Position numbers and translations under genes: made by a program
The notes under the pieces: model-generated
Seen by the model: only the letters and a program-made list of their open reading frames with translations
Database searches by the model: none
What the model was told of the DNA's origin: nothing
From: UMGS75 sp964507405
GTDB lineage: Bacteria; Bacillota_I; Bacilli_A; ML615J-28; CAG-313
NCBI GenBank assembly: GCA_964507405.1
Contig: CAZDPJ010000016.1
Coordinates: 1 to 29,477 of the forward strand
Length of the DNA stretch: 29,477 nt
Direction: 5' to 3'
Shown: positions 8,571 through 15,521 of the stretch, piece after piece
How positions within the stretch are numbered: position 1 is the first letter of the stretch
How the letters are laid out: every line of letters starts with the position of its first letter

Positions 8571-8897
8571 TTATAGAGTAGGTGGAACTGTATTATTAGG
8601 TTCATTAACATGAACTTCACTACATGTATAGTTAGGAATATATTCGTTTTGTAAAATATGATGATGTACTACTTCTGTATGATATGTATGAATATATGGT
8701 TGTTTAGTAATATGATATTGATCAATTACTTGTTTAGAACATGTTACAATTGGTGGACATTCTTTATAAATGGTTGGACATTTAGGACGAGGGCATCCTC
8801 CTTCTTTATTTTCATCTGTACTATTTTCACAACAATTAGGCATATTATTCATATTGTTTTGACCATTAAATACATTAGGATTAAAAAATCTTGGCAT
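8571..8897 (-). CDS. CotD-like spore coat protein
   Basis: A 108-residue protein without signal peptide, rich in Asn, Pro, Cys, His and Tyr. Residues about 48-92 follow the pattern of Bacillus CotD: PPIV, then a Cys/Lys/Gln stretch, PYIHTYHTEVVHHH, then YIPNYT. CotD is an inner spore-coat protein with PIV...PHIHPxHTTxVNH...YFPHT. Six cysteines, including a CC pair, would suit cross-linking in a coat. It has a very strong ribosome binding site (AAAGGAGGTG) and its own promoter and terminator, so it is a single-gene unit, divergent from clpP. The assignment rests on a short, low-complexity pattern. If right, it hints that this lineage sporulates or descends from spore formers; otherwise it is an unknown Cys/His-rich small protein. 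Confidence 0.6.
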   Translation of the reverse strand: MPRFFNPNVFNGQNNMNNMPNCCENSTDENKEGGCPRPKCPTIYKECPPIVTCSKQVIDQYHITKQPYIHTYHTEVVHHHILQNEYIPNYTCSEVHVNEPNNTVPPTL

Positions 8898-8918
8898 CTT
8901 TTCACCTCCTTTAACTTC

Positions 8919-8947
8919 ATAATATTAAATAAATTTCTTTTTGTCTG
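8919..8947 (-). promoter_or_regulatory. Putative promoter of the CotD-like gene
   Basis: CAGACA (8942-8947) and TATTAT (8919-8924) on the minus strand lie 17 bases apart, about 22 bases before the start codon. It reads as an imperfect sigma-A promoter. I do not see a convincing sigma-E/K pattern. Confidence 0.5.
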
Positions 8948-8993
8948 GGTTATTTACATACAAAATATGACATTTTTTTAAATATGCGTATGG

Positions 8994-8999
8994 TATAAT
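8994..8999 (+). promoter_or_regulatory. Extended -10 promoter of clpP
   Basis: TGGTATAAT gives a perfect TATAAT with the TGn extension, compensating for the lack of a good -35. The ribosome binding site (AAAGGAGGGG) and ATG follow closely, leaving a leader of about 15 bases. I see no CtsR or CIRCE operator here. Confidence 0.65.
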
Positions 9000-9020
9000 T
9001 AAAAAAAGGAGGGGATAAAA

Positions 9021-9611
9021 ATGTATTTAACACCAGTAGTAGTAGAACAAACATCAAAAGGAGAAAGAAGTTATGATATTTATTCAAGATTATTAGAAGA
9101 TAGAATTATTTTAATTAATGGTGAAATTAATGATGCCTTAAGTGCAAGTGTTATTTCCCAAATGCTTTACTTAACAAGCAAAGATAAAAAGAAAGATATA
9201 TACTTATATATTAATTCACCGGGTGGCGTCGTTACATCAGGTCTTGCTATTTACGATACTATTAACTACTTACCAAATGATATCGTAACAATTGGTATGG
9301 GAATGTGTGCTAGTATGGGAGCTTTCTTATTATCATCAGGAACTAAAGGTAAACGTTATGCGCTACCTAATACTAAAATAATGATTCATCAGCCCTTAGG
9401 TGGTGCGAAGGGTCAAGCAACTGATATTATGATTGTTGCTGAAGAAATATTAAAGACAAAACAAAAACTAAATGAAATTTTATCAAAAAATACTAATCAA
9501 GCACTTTCAAAAATTATAAAAGATGTCGAAAGAGATTATTATATGAATGCTGAAGAAGCAAAAGAATATGGATTAATTGATTTAGTAATTAGTAAAGCAA
9601 AAAAACTATAA
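9021..9611 (+). CDS. clpP: ATP-dependent Clp protease proteolytic subunit
   Basis: A 196-residue ClpP, the usual length, which forms the tetradecameric serine protease barrel fed by ClpX/ClpC unfoldases. The catalytic triad is complete: Ser98 in GMCASMGAF, His123 in MIHQPLGGAKGQATD and Asp172 in ERDYYM. INSPGG at 64-69 and DRIILINGEI near 27-36 are also typical. The very short N-terminal propeptide is normal for Firmicutes. It stands alone, divergent from the CotD-like gene and convergent with the pseudouridine synthase. Its substrates in Bacilli include Spx, whose gene is 3 kb away, but that link is family knowledge and not something seen here. Confidence 0.97.
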   Translation: MYLTPVVVEQTSKGERSYDIYSRLLEDRIILINGEINDALSASVISQMLYLTSKDKKKDIYLYINSPGGVVTSGLAIYDTINYLPNDIVTIGMGMCASMGAFLLSSGTKGKRYALPNTKIMIHQPLGGAKGQATDIMIVAEEILKTKQKLNEILSKNTNQALSKIIKDVERDYYMNAEEAKEYGLIDLVISKAKKL

Positions 9612-9630
9612 ATCAAATGACTTATAGTTT
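9596..9630 (-). terminator. Terminator at the clpP / pseudouridine synthase junction
   Basis: An inverted repeat of AAACTATAA (9603-9611) and TTATAGTTT (9622-9630) overlaps both stop codons. On the minus strand it is followed by seven T residues, so it most likely ends the relQ operon. On the plus strand there is no T-run, so clpP termination here is doubtful. Confidence 0.65.
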
Positions 9631-10461
9631 ATACCATGTGGGATAAGAAATAAATTCCTTTACTTCTTTTGTAATCGGATGAACAAATTTTACTTCACAA
9701 CTATGTAAATGTAAAATATCATCATCACTATTATCATATAATAAATCACCAACAATAGGATGATTTAAAGAAGAAAAGTGCAATCTTAGTTGATGTGTTT
9801 TACCTGTACAAAGGGTTGCATCAACTAAAGTATTACTATCTTCATAACGAATTACTTTATAAATAGTTTTGCTATTTATAAAGTCTTTTGTTATTCTTCT
9901 TTTAATTATACTATTAGGATCTTTTTCGATTCCAAGTTCAATTATTCCATCAAGTGGTTCTAGTTTCCCCTTTAATAATGCTAAATAATGTTTTTCTATT
10001 TTTGTATTTTGCATTAAGGTTAACATATAACTATTTTTAGCAAGCATAATAATTCCCGATGTCGGTGCATCAAGTCGACTAATAAAATGAATATTAGCAC
10101 TTATTCCTTTTCGCTTATAATATGACATTACAAAATTAGCTAGTGAATTATTGTAATGTTTTCTTGTTGGAATTGTAGCTAGATTATTAGGTTTATTAAT
10201 AACTAGTAAATAAGAATCTTCATATATTATTTCTAAATCACCTTTGATAGATATAATATTTTCACCACTAGTAGATGATGGAAAAACAATTTCTAAATTA
10301 TCTCCTTTTTCCATTAAATAATTACCAAGCACTGTTTGATCATTTACAAGTATTTGTCCATTCTTTGTTTTTAAACTAGAAATAACATTACTAGGTATTC
10401 CTATTTTAATTAAATAATCTTTTACACTTATTGATTCTTCAACTTTATATCTAAAAATCAT
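9622..10461 (-). CDS. RluA-family pseudouridine synthase (YjbO/RluD-like)
   Basis: A 279-residue enzyme that isomerises uridine to pseudouridine in RNA, most likely rRNA. Residues about 1-60 form a diverged S4-like RNA-binding domain. The catalytic domain begins near 77 with LEIIYEDSYLLVINKPNNLATIP and carries the signature HFISRLDAPTSGI at 125-137, with Asp131 as catalytic residue. GKTHQLRLHF and HPIVGDLLY are conserved downstream. It starts 1 base after relQ, the same partnership as Bacillus yjbM and yjbO, except that the NAD kinase gene normally between them is absent here. The exact target uridine cannot be told from sequence. Confidence 0.9.
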   Translation of the reverse strand: MIFRYKVEESISVKDYLIKIGIPSNVISSLKTKNGQILVNDQTVLGNYLMEKGDNLEIVFPSSTSGENIISIKGDLEIIYEDSYLLVINKPNNLATIPTRKHYNNSLANFVMSYYKRKGISANIHFISRLDAPTSGIIMLAKNSYMLTLMQNTKIEKHYLALLKGKLEPLDGIIELGIEKDPNSIIKRRITKDFINSKTIYKVIRYEDSNTLVDATLCTGKTHQLRLHFSSLNHPIVGDLLYDNSDDDILHLHSCEVKFVHPITKEVKEFISYPTWYKL

Positions 10462-10462
10462 A

Positions 10463-11146
10463 CTACCATCTTTTCATTGTATTCATTATGATTTCTTCTT
10501 CTAATGGATCAACATTTTTAATTGTATTATTTTTACTATCATATTCATTGATTAATTTATGAATCATCGACATCTCTTCATCTAGTTTACTTCCCGTAAG
10601 ACTAGCTAAATATAATCTTTCTTTTAAATCATCAGGAATTTGTTTATTATATTTATATTTTAATGAATGCTCAATACTTGCCCAGAAATGCATAGCATGT
10701 GTTCTGATTTGGAACTCTAATTTTACTTTTACTTGCCCTTTAATCGTTTCAACAAAATAATCAGCTAAAATATGAAGTGAACGATAACCACTAGGTTTAG
10801 TGTTTTTTATGTAATCTCTAATTTCGATAACTTTAATATCTTTACGAGATTTAATTAAATCACATATAGCATATACATCTTCAATATATTTACAAGTAAT
10901 TCGAACCCCACCAATATCGTACAATTGTTCATCAATATATTCAAAAGGTACATTCATTCTTTTAGCTTTATCTAAAATACTATCAACGGACTTTACACGT
11001 CCTGATACAATTTCAATTGGACTGTACTCACCTTCTAATTGATATTGTTTTTTAATTCCCTCAAATTTTAAAATAAATCCCTCTACAGCAAGTTCATATG
11101 GTTGTAAAAATTTCTTCCAATCAAAGTTCTTTGTATTTTTAATCAT
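10463..11146 (-). CDS. relQ: Small alarmone synthetase RelQ (YjbM-type)
   Basis: A 227-residue synthetase-only RelA/SpoT homologue that makes (p)ppGpp from GDP/GTP and ATP. There is no hydrolase, TGS or ACT domain. Motifs: QPYELAVEGFILKFEGIKKQ at 15-34, the RV(K) segment at 50-52, YDIGGVRI at 76-83, KPSGYRSLHI at 117-126 and LEFQIRTHAMHFWASIEH at 143-160, with Glu144 as the expected catalytic glutamate. The length and the C-terminal helical tail match RelQ better than RelP. It is the first gene of a two-gene unit with the pseudouridine synthase, under a clear promoter, and is divergent from the CYTH gene. A ribosome binding site AAGGGGG precedes the ATG. Confidence 0.93.
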   Translation of the reverse strand: MIKNTKNFDWKKFLQPYELAVEGFILKFEGIKKQYQLEGEYSPIEIVSGRVKSVDSILDKAKRMNVPFEYIDEQLYDIGGVRITCKYIEDVYAICDLIKSRKDIKVIEIRDYIKNTKPSGYRSLHILADYFVETIKGQVKVKLEFQIRTHAMHFWASIEHSLKYKYNKQIPDDLKERLYLASLTGSKLDEEMSMIHKLINEYDSKNNTIKNVDPLEEEIIMNTMKRW

Positions 11147-11174
11147 CCTAAGTCCCCCTTATTACTCTTTTTAA

Positions 11175-11203
11175 ATTATACTCATTTTCTTTATTTTTTG
11201 CAA
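11175..11203 (-). promoter_or_regulatory. Promoter of relQ
   Basis: TTGCAA (11198-11203), a 17-base spacer and TATAAT (11175-11180) on the minus strand, about 28 bases before the start codon. Confidence 0.8.
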
Positions 11204-11270
11204 ATATTATACAAAAAAAAGAAAAATAATCCAAATAATTATAAATGTTTTATCTTTACAAGCAATAATG

Positions 11271-11298
11271 TTGCTTTTTTAATATTTTTAGATATAAT
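11271..11298 (+). promoter_or_regulatory. Promoter of the CYTH gene
   Basis: TTGCTT (11271-11276), a 16-base spacer and TATAAT (11293-11298). The ATG at 11330 follows about 31 bases later. This supports the shorter start of the CYTH gene. Confidence 0.75.
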
Positions 11299-11329
11299 AC
11301 TATTAGAAAAAATTTTAAAGGTGACTATT

Positions 11330-11896
11330 ATGAAAGAATCCGATGTAGAATTTAAAACACTATTAACTAAAACTGAATATGAAAAACTATGTAAAAAATT
11401 TGTAAATTGTCCAAGTAATCTACAAATCAACTATTATTTCGATACACCTCGTTTCACTCTAAAGGCTTCTGACATCGGTCTTAGAATAAGAAAAAGAGAT
11501 AAATACGAAATAAACTTAAAAAGAAAAAAAGGATATCAATTACAAGAAATTGACGAAGAAGTATCAGAAGAAACATTTAAACAATTCTTAAAAGATGGTA
11601 TTATTCCATCTGAAGCTATTTCTAATGAACTAGTTGAGATAATCAAAGGTCAAACTGTAATCAATTATATGTCTTTATCAACTTATAGAATTACCTTTCC
11701 ATATAAAAATGGTACCATTAATATTGATAAATGTGATTACGTTGATACTACTGATTATGAACTTCTTTTCCAAGGTTCTAGTTATGACGATAGTAAACGT
11801 ACATTTATTGAATTTGTCAAAGAAAATGGGATTGTTTATAAAAAGAGTCAAGCTAAAATAAAAAGAGCATATGATGCTTTAAAGAGAAAAATATAA
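11330..11896 (+). CDS. yjbK: CYTH-domain protein (YjbK-like, triphosphate tunnel fold)
   Basis: A 188-residue protein of the CYTH/TTM superfamily, whose members bind or hydrolyse triphosphate groups in a beta-barrel tunnel. Near the N-terminus DVEFKTLLT corresponds to the family's ExExK motif, with Asp in place of the first Glu, much like IEFKNMLT in Bacillus YjbK. Downstream are GLRIRKRD and INLKRKKGYQLQEIDEE, which carry the alternating basic and acidic tunnel residues, and IDKCDYVDTTDYELLF with IEFVKENGI towards the end. I chose ATG 11330 over an upstream TTG (11198) because it has AAGGTGA before it and the longer frame would overlap the promoter. Divergent from relQ, as part of a YjbK/RelQ/YjbO cluster. 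A link to nucleotide or polyphosphate metabolism is inference. Confidence 0.85.
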   Translation: MKESDVEFKTLLTKTEYEKLCKKFVNCPSNLQINYYFDTPRFTLKASDIGLRIRKRDKYEINLKRKKGYQLQEIDEEVSEETFKQFLKDGIIPSEAISNELVEIIKGQTVINYMSLSTYRITFPYKNGTINIDKCDYVDTTDYELLFQGSSYDDSKRTFIEFVKENGIVYKKSQAKIKRAYDALKRKI

Positions 11897-11930
11897 AACA
11901 CAAGGAGTTAATTCCTTGTGTCTTTTTTTT
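11896..11930. terminator. Bidirectional terminator between yjbK and spx
   Basis: A perfect 9-bp stem (11898-11906 with 11913-11921) with a 6-base loop. Plus-strand transcripts meet a run of eight T; minus-strand transcripts meet TTTTATATTTTT. Confidence 0.9.
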
Positions 11931-11942
11931 GCATAATAAATT

Positions 11943-11975
11943 GCTTAAATAATTATTTTCCATAATTACTTAAGC
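11943..11975 (-). terminator. Long hairpin immediately after spx
   Basis: On the minus strand a 14-bp stem (11962-11975 with 11943-11956, one G-U pair) closes a GGAAA loop six bases after the spx stop codon. It lacks a strong T-run and is followed by the bidirectional terminator, so it may act as a 3'-end stabiliser and not as the main terminator. Confidence 0.6.
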
Positions 11976-11980
11976 CTTCA

Positions 11981-12379
11981 TTACTTAGATTCTTTTCCAA
12001 AAGTAGAGAATGCTTCACTATTTCTTAATTCCTTTGGTAAGAAAATAGTAATATCTTCATTATTATAACCTACTTGAAGTTCACTTTCATTAATGATGAT
12101 TGGTCTTTTTAAAACACTAGGATTTTCAATTATAAAATCAACTAATGCTTGAACCGACATATTTTCAGGATCTAATTTCTTTTCCTTAAATACTTTAGAT
12201 CTAGTAGATATAATATCTTCAAATCCATTTTCGCTATTAGCAAGCATTCTGAAAATATCTTCTTTACTTAATTTAATACTGAAGATATTTTTTTCGGAAT
12301 ATTGAATTTTGTATTGGTCAAACCATTTTTTCGCTTTTCTACACGAAGCACAACTCGGAGTTGTATATATTTGTATCAT
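11981..12379 (-). CDS. spx: Spx-family redox transcription regulator
   Basis: A 132-residue ArsC/Spx-family protein, almost exactly the length of Bacillus Spx (131). It has the redox switch CxxC at Cys10-Cys13 (TTPSCASCRKA) and the conserved central RPIIINESELQVGYNNEDI, equivalent to the RRPI...LQVGYN segment of Spx. Spx binds the RNA polymerase alpha C-terminal domain and redirects transcription during disulfide stress; it is normally degraded by ClpXP. The longer frame starting at 12409 adds ten residues. I chose the ATG at 12379 because AAAGGA precedes it, the strand MIQIYTTPSC starts there, and this places the cysteines at the canonical positions. It is convergent with yjbK and divergent from trpS. 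An ArsC-like reductase is the alternative but less likely. Confidence 0.88.
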   Translation of the reverse strand: MIQIYTTPSCASCRKAKKWFDQYKIQYSEKNIFSIKLSKEDIFRMLANSENGFEDIISTRSKVFKEKKLDPENMSVQALVDFIIENPSVLKRPIIINESELQVGYNNEDITIFLPKELRNSEAFSTFGKESK

Positions 12380-12442
12380 ATTTTTTCCTTTCTTAAAGTG
12401 TATTATCAAATAATATTTTTAACTTTTTTTATTGTTACTCCT

Positions 12443-12471
12443 ATTATACTACTTTTTTTCTTTTTTTTCAA
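12443..12471 (-). promoter_or_regulatory. Promoter of spx
   Basis: TTGAAA (12466-12471), a 17-base spacer and TATAAT (12443-12448) on the minus strand. The leader to the start at 12379 is about 60 bases. The spacer is almost pure purine (A with single G). Confidence 0.8.
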
Positions 12472-12499
12472 TAGTTTTTTTAATTTTTTATTAAAATAT

Positions 12500-12527
12500 T
12501 TGACTTTTTTTATTTTTATTATATAAT
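12500..12527 (+). promoter_or_regulatory. Promoter of the trpS T-box transcript
   Basis: TTGACT (12500-12505), a 16-base spacer and TATAAT (12522-12527), just upstream of the T-box leader and divergent from the spx promoter. Confidence 0.8.
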
Positions 12528-12533
12528 ATAGAC

Positions 12534-12757
12534 AATACAAATGATAAGAAATAGTAAAATAAATACTATTATTTAGTGATTGATGGATAGTGAAAACATC
12601 AAAAATAGTATTATTTGAATGGGTCTTTAATGTGAAAAGAGGAAATGCTTTTCCGTAATCTATGCGTTAAATGAAAGAGGAAAGTAGTAACTTTCGAATT
12701 AAGGTGGTACCACGGCATAAGTCTTTTAGTCGTCCTTTAGTATTAAGGGCGTTTTTT
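12534..12757 (+). promoter_or_regulatory. T-box riboswitch leader (Trp) upstream of trpS
   Basis: The T-box sequence AAGGTGGTACCACGG is at 12701-12715. It is followed by a terminator hairpin around 12731-12751 (CCTTTA...TAAGGG core) and a T-run at 12752-12758. A UGG triplet at 12620-12622, in the stem I region, is the likely specifier and matches tryptophan. A ribosome binding site (AAGGAGG) lies at 12764-12770, right after the terminator. This leader accounts for most of the 400-base gap between spx and trpS. Confidence 0.93.
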
Positions 12758-12779
12758 TATTATAAGGAGGAATAATATT

Positions 12780-13778
12780 ATGAGAACAATTGTATCAGGG
12801 ATTCAACCATCGGGTAAAATGACTTTAGGAAATTATTTAGGTGCAATTAAAAACTTTGTTGACTTACAAAATAGTGATTGTGAACAAACATTTTTAGTAT
12901 TTATTGCGGACATGCATGCAATAACTGTACCTCAAGAACCAAAAAACTTAAGACAAAATATTAAGTCTTTAGCCGCAACATATCTTGCATGTGGCCTAGA
13001 TCCCAAAAAAGTATCCTTATTCATTCAATCAGAAGTACATGAACACGCAGAAATGGGGTATTTACTTCAAACTATCACTTATATTGGCGAACTTGAAAGA
13101 ATGACTCAATATAAAGATAAAATGATTAAACAAGTATCAGGAGTTTCATCCGCCCTACTTACATACCCAGTATTAATGGCTGGTGATATCTTACTATATA
13201 ATGCTGACTGTGTTCCAGTTGGTGAAGACCAAAAACAACATCTTGAATTAACAAGAAATCTTGCACAAAGATTTAATAGTAGATATTCTGAAACATTTAA
13301 AATCCCCGAACCTTTAATTCAAAAAAATGGTTCAGCAAAAATTATGTCTTTACAAGATCCTACTAAAAAAATGTCAAAATCAGATCCTATTGAAAAAGCA
13401 TGTATTTTCTTATTAGATGAACCAAATGTTATAAGAAAGAAAATTGCCAGTGCTGTTACTGATAGTGATGGCCAAATTAAATATGACCCTATCAATAAAC
13501 CAGGTATTTCTAACTTATTAACAATTATGAGTTGTGCAACTAATAAATCAATTGAAGACCTTGAAATAGAATTTAAAGATAAAGGATATGGAGACTTTAA
13601 AAAAACCGTAGGTGATGCGGTTGCTGAAATGTTAGAACCAATTCAAAAAAGATATTATGAAATTCTAAATAGTCCAGACCTTGATGAAATTCTTAATGAA
13701 GGCAGTAAAAAAGCAAGTGAAATTGCAAGAAAAACAATTAGTAAAGTTAAACGTAAGATTGGACTAGGAAGAAAATAA
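12780..13778 (+). CDS. trpS: Tryptophanyl-tRNA synthetase
   Basis: A 332-residue class Ic synthetase that charges tRNA-Trp. The HIGH-equivalent motif TLGN is at 15-18 within SGIQPSGKMTLGNYLGA. The KMSKS loop is at 197-201 (TKKMSKSDP). The family segments YPVLMAGDILLYNADCVPVGEDQKQHLE (129-156) and AVTDSDGQI are intact. Length matches the family (about 330). It starts 10 bases after AAGGAGG and is governed by the Trp T-box. A single-gene unit ending at a strong hairpin terminator. Confidence 0.97.
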   Translation: MRTIVSGIQPSGKMTLGNYLGAIKNFVDLQNSDCEQTFLVFIADMHAITVPQEPKNLRQNIKSLAATYLACGLDPKKVSLFIQSEVHEHAEMGYLLQTITYIGELERMTQYKDKMIKQVSGVSSALLTYPVLMAGDILLYNADCVPVGEDQKQHLELTRNLAQRFNSRYSETFKIPEPLIQKNGSAKIMSLQDPTKKMSKSDPIEKACIFLLDEPNVIRKKIASAVTDSDGQIKYDPINKPGISNLLTIMSCATNKSIEDLEIEFKDKGYGDFKKTVGDAVAEMLEPIQKRYYEILNSPDLDEILNEGSKKASEIARKTISKVKRKIGLGRK

Positions 13779-13830
13779 ACTTAACTTATAACATCAATTG
13801 AAAAGAGCTAATAAGCTAATCTTTATCTTA

Positions 13831-13868
13831 AAATAACTAAGCCATAATGACTTAGTTATTTTTTTAAT
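13831..13868 (+). terminator. Terminator after trpS
   Basis: An 11-bp perfect stem (13831-13841 with 13851-13861) with a 9-base loop, followed by T residues on the plus strand. It abuts the stop codon of the convergent hydrolase gene at 13864. The minus strand has only a short T-run, so it may serve both genes weakly. Confidence 0.85.
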
Positions 13869-14607
13869 TCTTATTTAAAAAATCTTCAATATATTGTTTT
13901 ACTTCAGCACGTTGATGTACTTTTGTATAACAATGAGTAGAATCCATAATCATATGGAATTCTGAATTTTTCATTAAAGAATGATATTTTTTTCCATATT
14001 CACATGGCACTGATAAATCTTTTTCACCATGAATAATTAAAGTAGGTTTATCAAATTTATCTACATTTTGATATAAATCTACATTATCAAATCCATCTAA
14101 AAAGGCTTTATTTAAATAATATCCACCTAAATCAACATTACCATCTTCATTTACATAGTTATTAGTAAATGTTGCTTTAGCAAGTAGATTCATTGATCCG
14201 GCTGGTGATAATAATATTAACTTCTTAATATCTTTATAATATTCATAGCATAAATATCCAGCTATAGCTCCACCCATTGAAAAGCCAAGTAAGATAAGTG
14301 GTTTATGTTTATTTAATTCTAAGGCATAGTTTAAAATGATTCTCGCATCTTCTACTTCACCTAAAAATGTCATATCTTTAAATTCACCATCACTATCACC
14401 ACTACCAATAAAATCAAATCTAATCGTAGCATAGCCATTTTCAACACATTTATTTGTTATTTGTTTAAATAAAAATCCATTTTCATTTTTATGGCCAGTA
14501 TAACCATGAAACATAACAACTATATTTTTAAAATCAGTATCAGGAGTAGTAAGTAAACCTCTTATTATTCCTTTTTTTGTTTTAATTTCTTGATATAATA
14601 TTTTCAT
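13864..14607 (-). CDS. Alpha/beta hydrolase (esterase-like), last gene of the muropeptide operon
   Basis: A 247-residue single-domain serine hydrolase without signal peptide. The oxyanion-hole strand reads VVMFHGYTGHKNENG (30-44). The nucleophile elbow is GFSMGG with Ser110. Asp197 (HGEKDLSVP) and His225 (DSTHCY) complete the triad. RFDFIGSGDSDG near 63-74 is typical of the cinnamoyl/feruloyl-esterase-like branch. The start codon overlaps the murQ stop by one base, so it belongs to the same message as the MurNAc genes. A role in removing O-acyl groups from incoming amino sugars or muropeptides would fit, but is inference; the natural substrate is unknown. Confidence 0.85.
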   Translation of the reverse strand: MKILYQEIKTKKGIIRGLLTTPDTDFKNIVVMFHGYTGHKNENGFLFKQITNKCVENGYATIRFDFIGSGDSDGEFKDMTFLGEVEDARIILNYALELNKHKPLILLGFSMGGAIAGYLCYEYYKDIKKLILLSPAGSMNLLAKATFTNNYVNEDGNVDLGGYYLNKAFLDGFDNVDLYQNVDKFDKPTLIIHGEKDLSVPCEYGKKYHSLMKNSEFHMIMDSTHCYTKVHQRAEVKQYIEDFLNKN

Positions 14608-15521
14608 TATTTCTCACCTAATTCACTAATTGCTTTTCGAATATTTCCTTTTACTTTTTGTAAAACATCATCAATTTTTGAAGAATCATTACAACCAGTA
14701 AAGTAATTTATTAATACTTTTTTAACCGTTTTATATTCATCTAATTTTGATACAGCTTCTTCTTTTGAATATCCAGTTAATTCAACTATGATATTTAAGG
14801 CTCTTGCGACTAATTTTTCATTAGTTGGTAATAAATCAATCATCATATTTTCATATACTTTTCCAAGTTTAATAAATACTGATGTTGAAATCATATTACA
14901 AATTAACTTTTGGGCTGTACCTGATTTCATTCTTGTCGAACCATTAATTACCTCAGCCCCCGTTACCGCCTCAATTTTTACATCAACAAGACTTGCAAGT
15001 GGACTTCCGGAACTTGTAGTAATGCATGAAGTAAAGGCACCGCAACTTTTCGCATATTCAACCCCAGCAAGTACATATGGAGTTCTACCACTTGCGGCTA
15101 TACCAATTACAACATCTTTACTACATACATTAATTTCTTTTAAATCATTAATACCAAAGTCTCTGCGATCTTCAGCTCCTTCAACAGCAAAGCTAGTTGC
15201 TTTCATTCCACCAGCCATTAGTCCAACTACAACATCAGGACTTACCCCATATGTTGGAGGGCATTCAACAGCATCTAGAACGCCAAGTCTACCGCTAGTT
15301 CCAGCTCCCATATAAATAAGCCTACCACCATCTTCAATTTTTTCAACAATTTTATCAACAACAATGGCAATATTATCGATGCATTTTTCCACCGCATAAG
15401 CAACTGTTTTATCTTCATCATTAATTTTTGTTAATATCTCTTTTGTTGATAATAAATCAATATTTTTAGTTTGTTGATTTCTCGTTTCTGTTGATATTTT
15501 TTTTAAATCTACATTATTCAT
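14607..15521 (-). CDS. murQ: N-acetylmuramic acid 6-phosphate etherase
   Basis: A 304-residue SIS-domain lyase that removes the D-lactyl ether from MurNAc-6-P to give GlcNAc-6-P in the cytoplasm. Key parts: STETRNQQT at 10-18, the sugar-phosphate loop MGAGTSGRLGVLDAVECPP at 71-89 with Glu86, and VEGAED with Glu114. These two glutamates correspond to the acid/base pair known in E. coli MurQ. VINGSTRMKSGTAQK and the C-terminal helical bundle are present and the length is normal. It begins directly after the anmK stop, with AAAGGAAG as ribosome binding site. Confidence 0.97.
   Translation of the reverse strand: MNNVDLKKISTETRNQQTKNIDLLSTKEILTKINDEDKTVAYAVEKCIDNIAIVVDKIVEKIEDGGRLIYMGAGTSGRLGVLDAVECPPTYGVSPDVVVGLMAGGMKATSFAVEGAEDRRDFGINDLKEINVCSKDVVIGIAASGRTPYVLAGVEYAKSCGAFTSCITTSSGSPLASLVDVKIEAVTGAEVINGSTRMKSGTAQKLICNMISTSVFIKLGKVYENMMIDLLPTNEKLVARALNIIVELTGYSKEEAVSKLDEYKTVKKVLINYFTGCNDSSKIDDVLQKVKGNIRKAISELGEK

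Noticed and set aside
11260..11280. AAGCAA...TTGCTT hairpin followed by T residues, possible plus-strand terminator
   Set aside because: It lies between divergent genes with nothing to terminate on plus, and its right arm is the -35 of the yjbK promoter. Likely a chance inverted repeat.
11198..11329. Longer N-terminus for the CYTH gene from a TTG at 11198
   Set aside because: It would overlap the -35/-10 of its own promoter and encodes a low-complexity Lys/Asn/Leu stretch. ATG 11330 has a ribosome binding site and begins the family homology.
12302..12526. 74-codon Phe-rich frame on plus across the spx start and promoter
   Set aside because: Product of T-rich promoter DNA. It overlaps both the spx 5' end and its promoter.
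14788..15315. 175-codon open frame on plus opposite murQ
   Set aside because: Shadow frame: no ribosome binding site, no recognisable protein pattern, and fully covered by the well-supported murQ gene.
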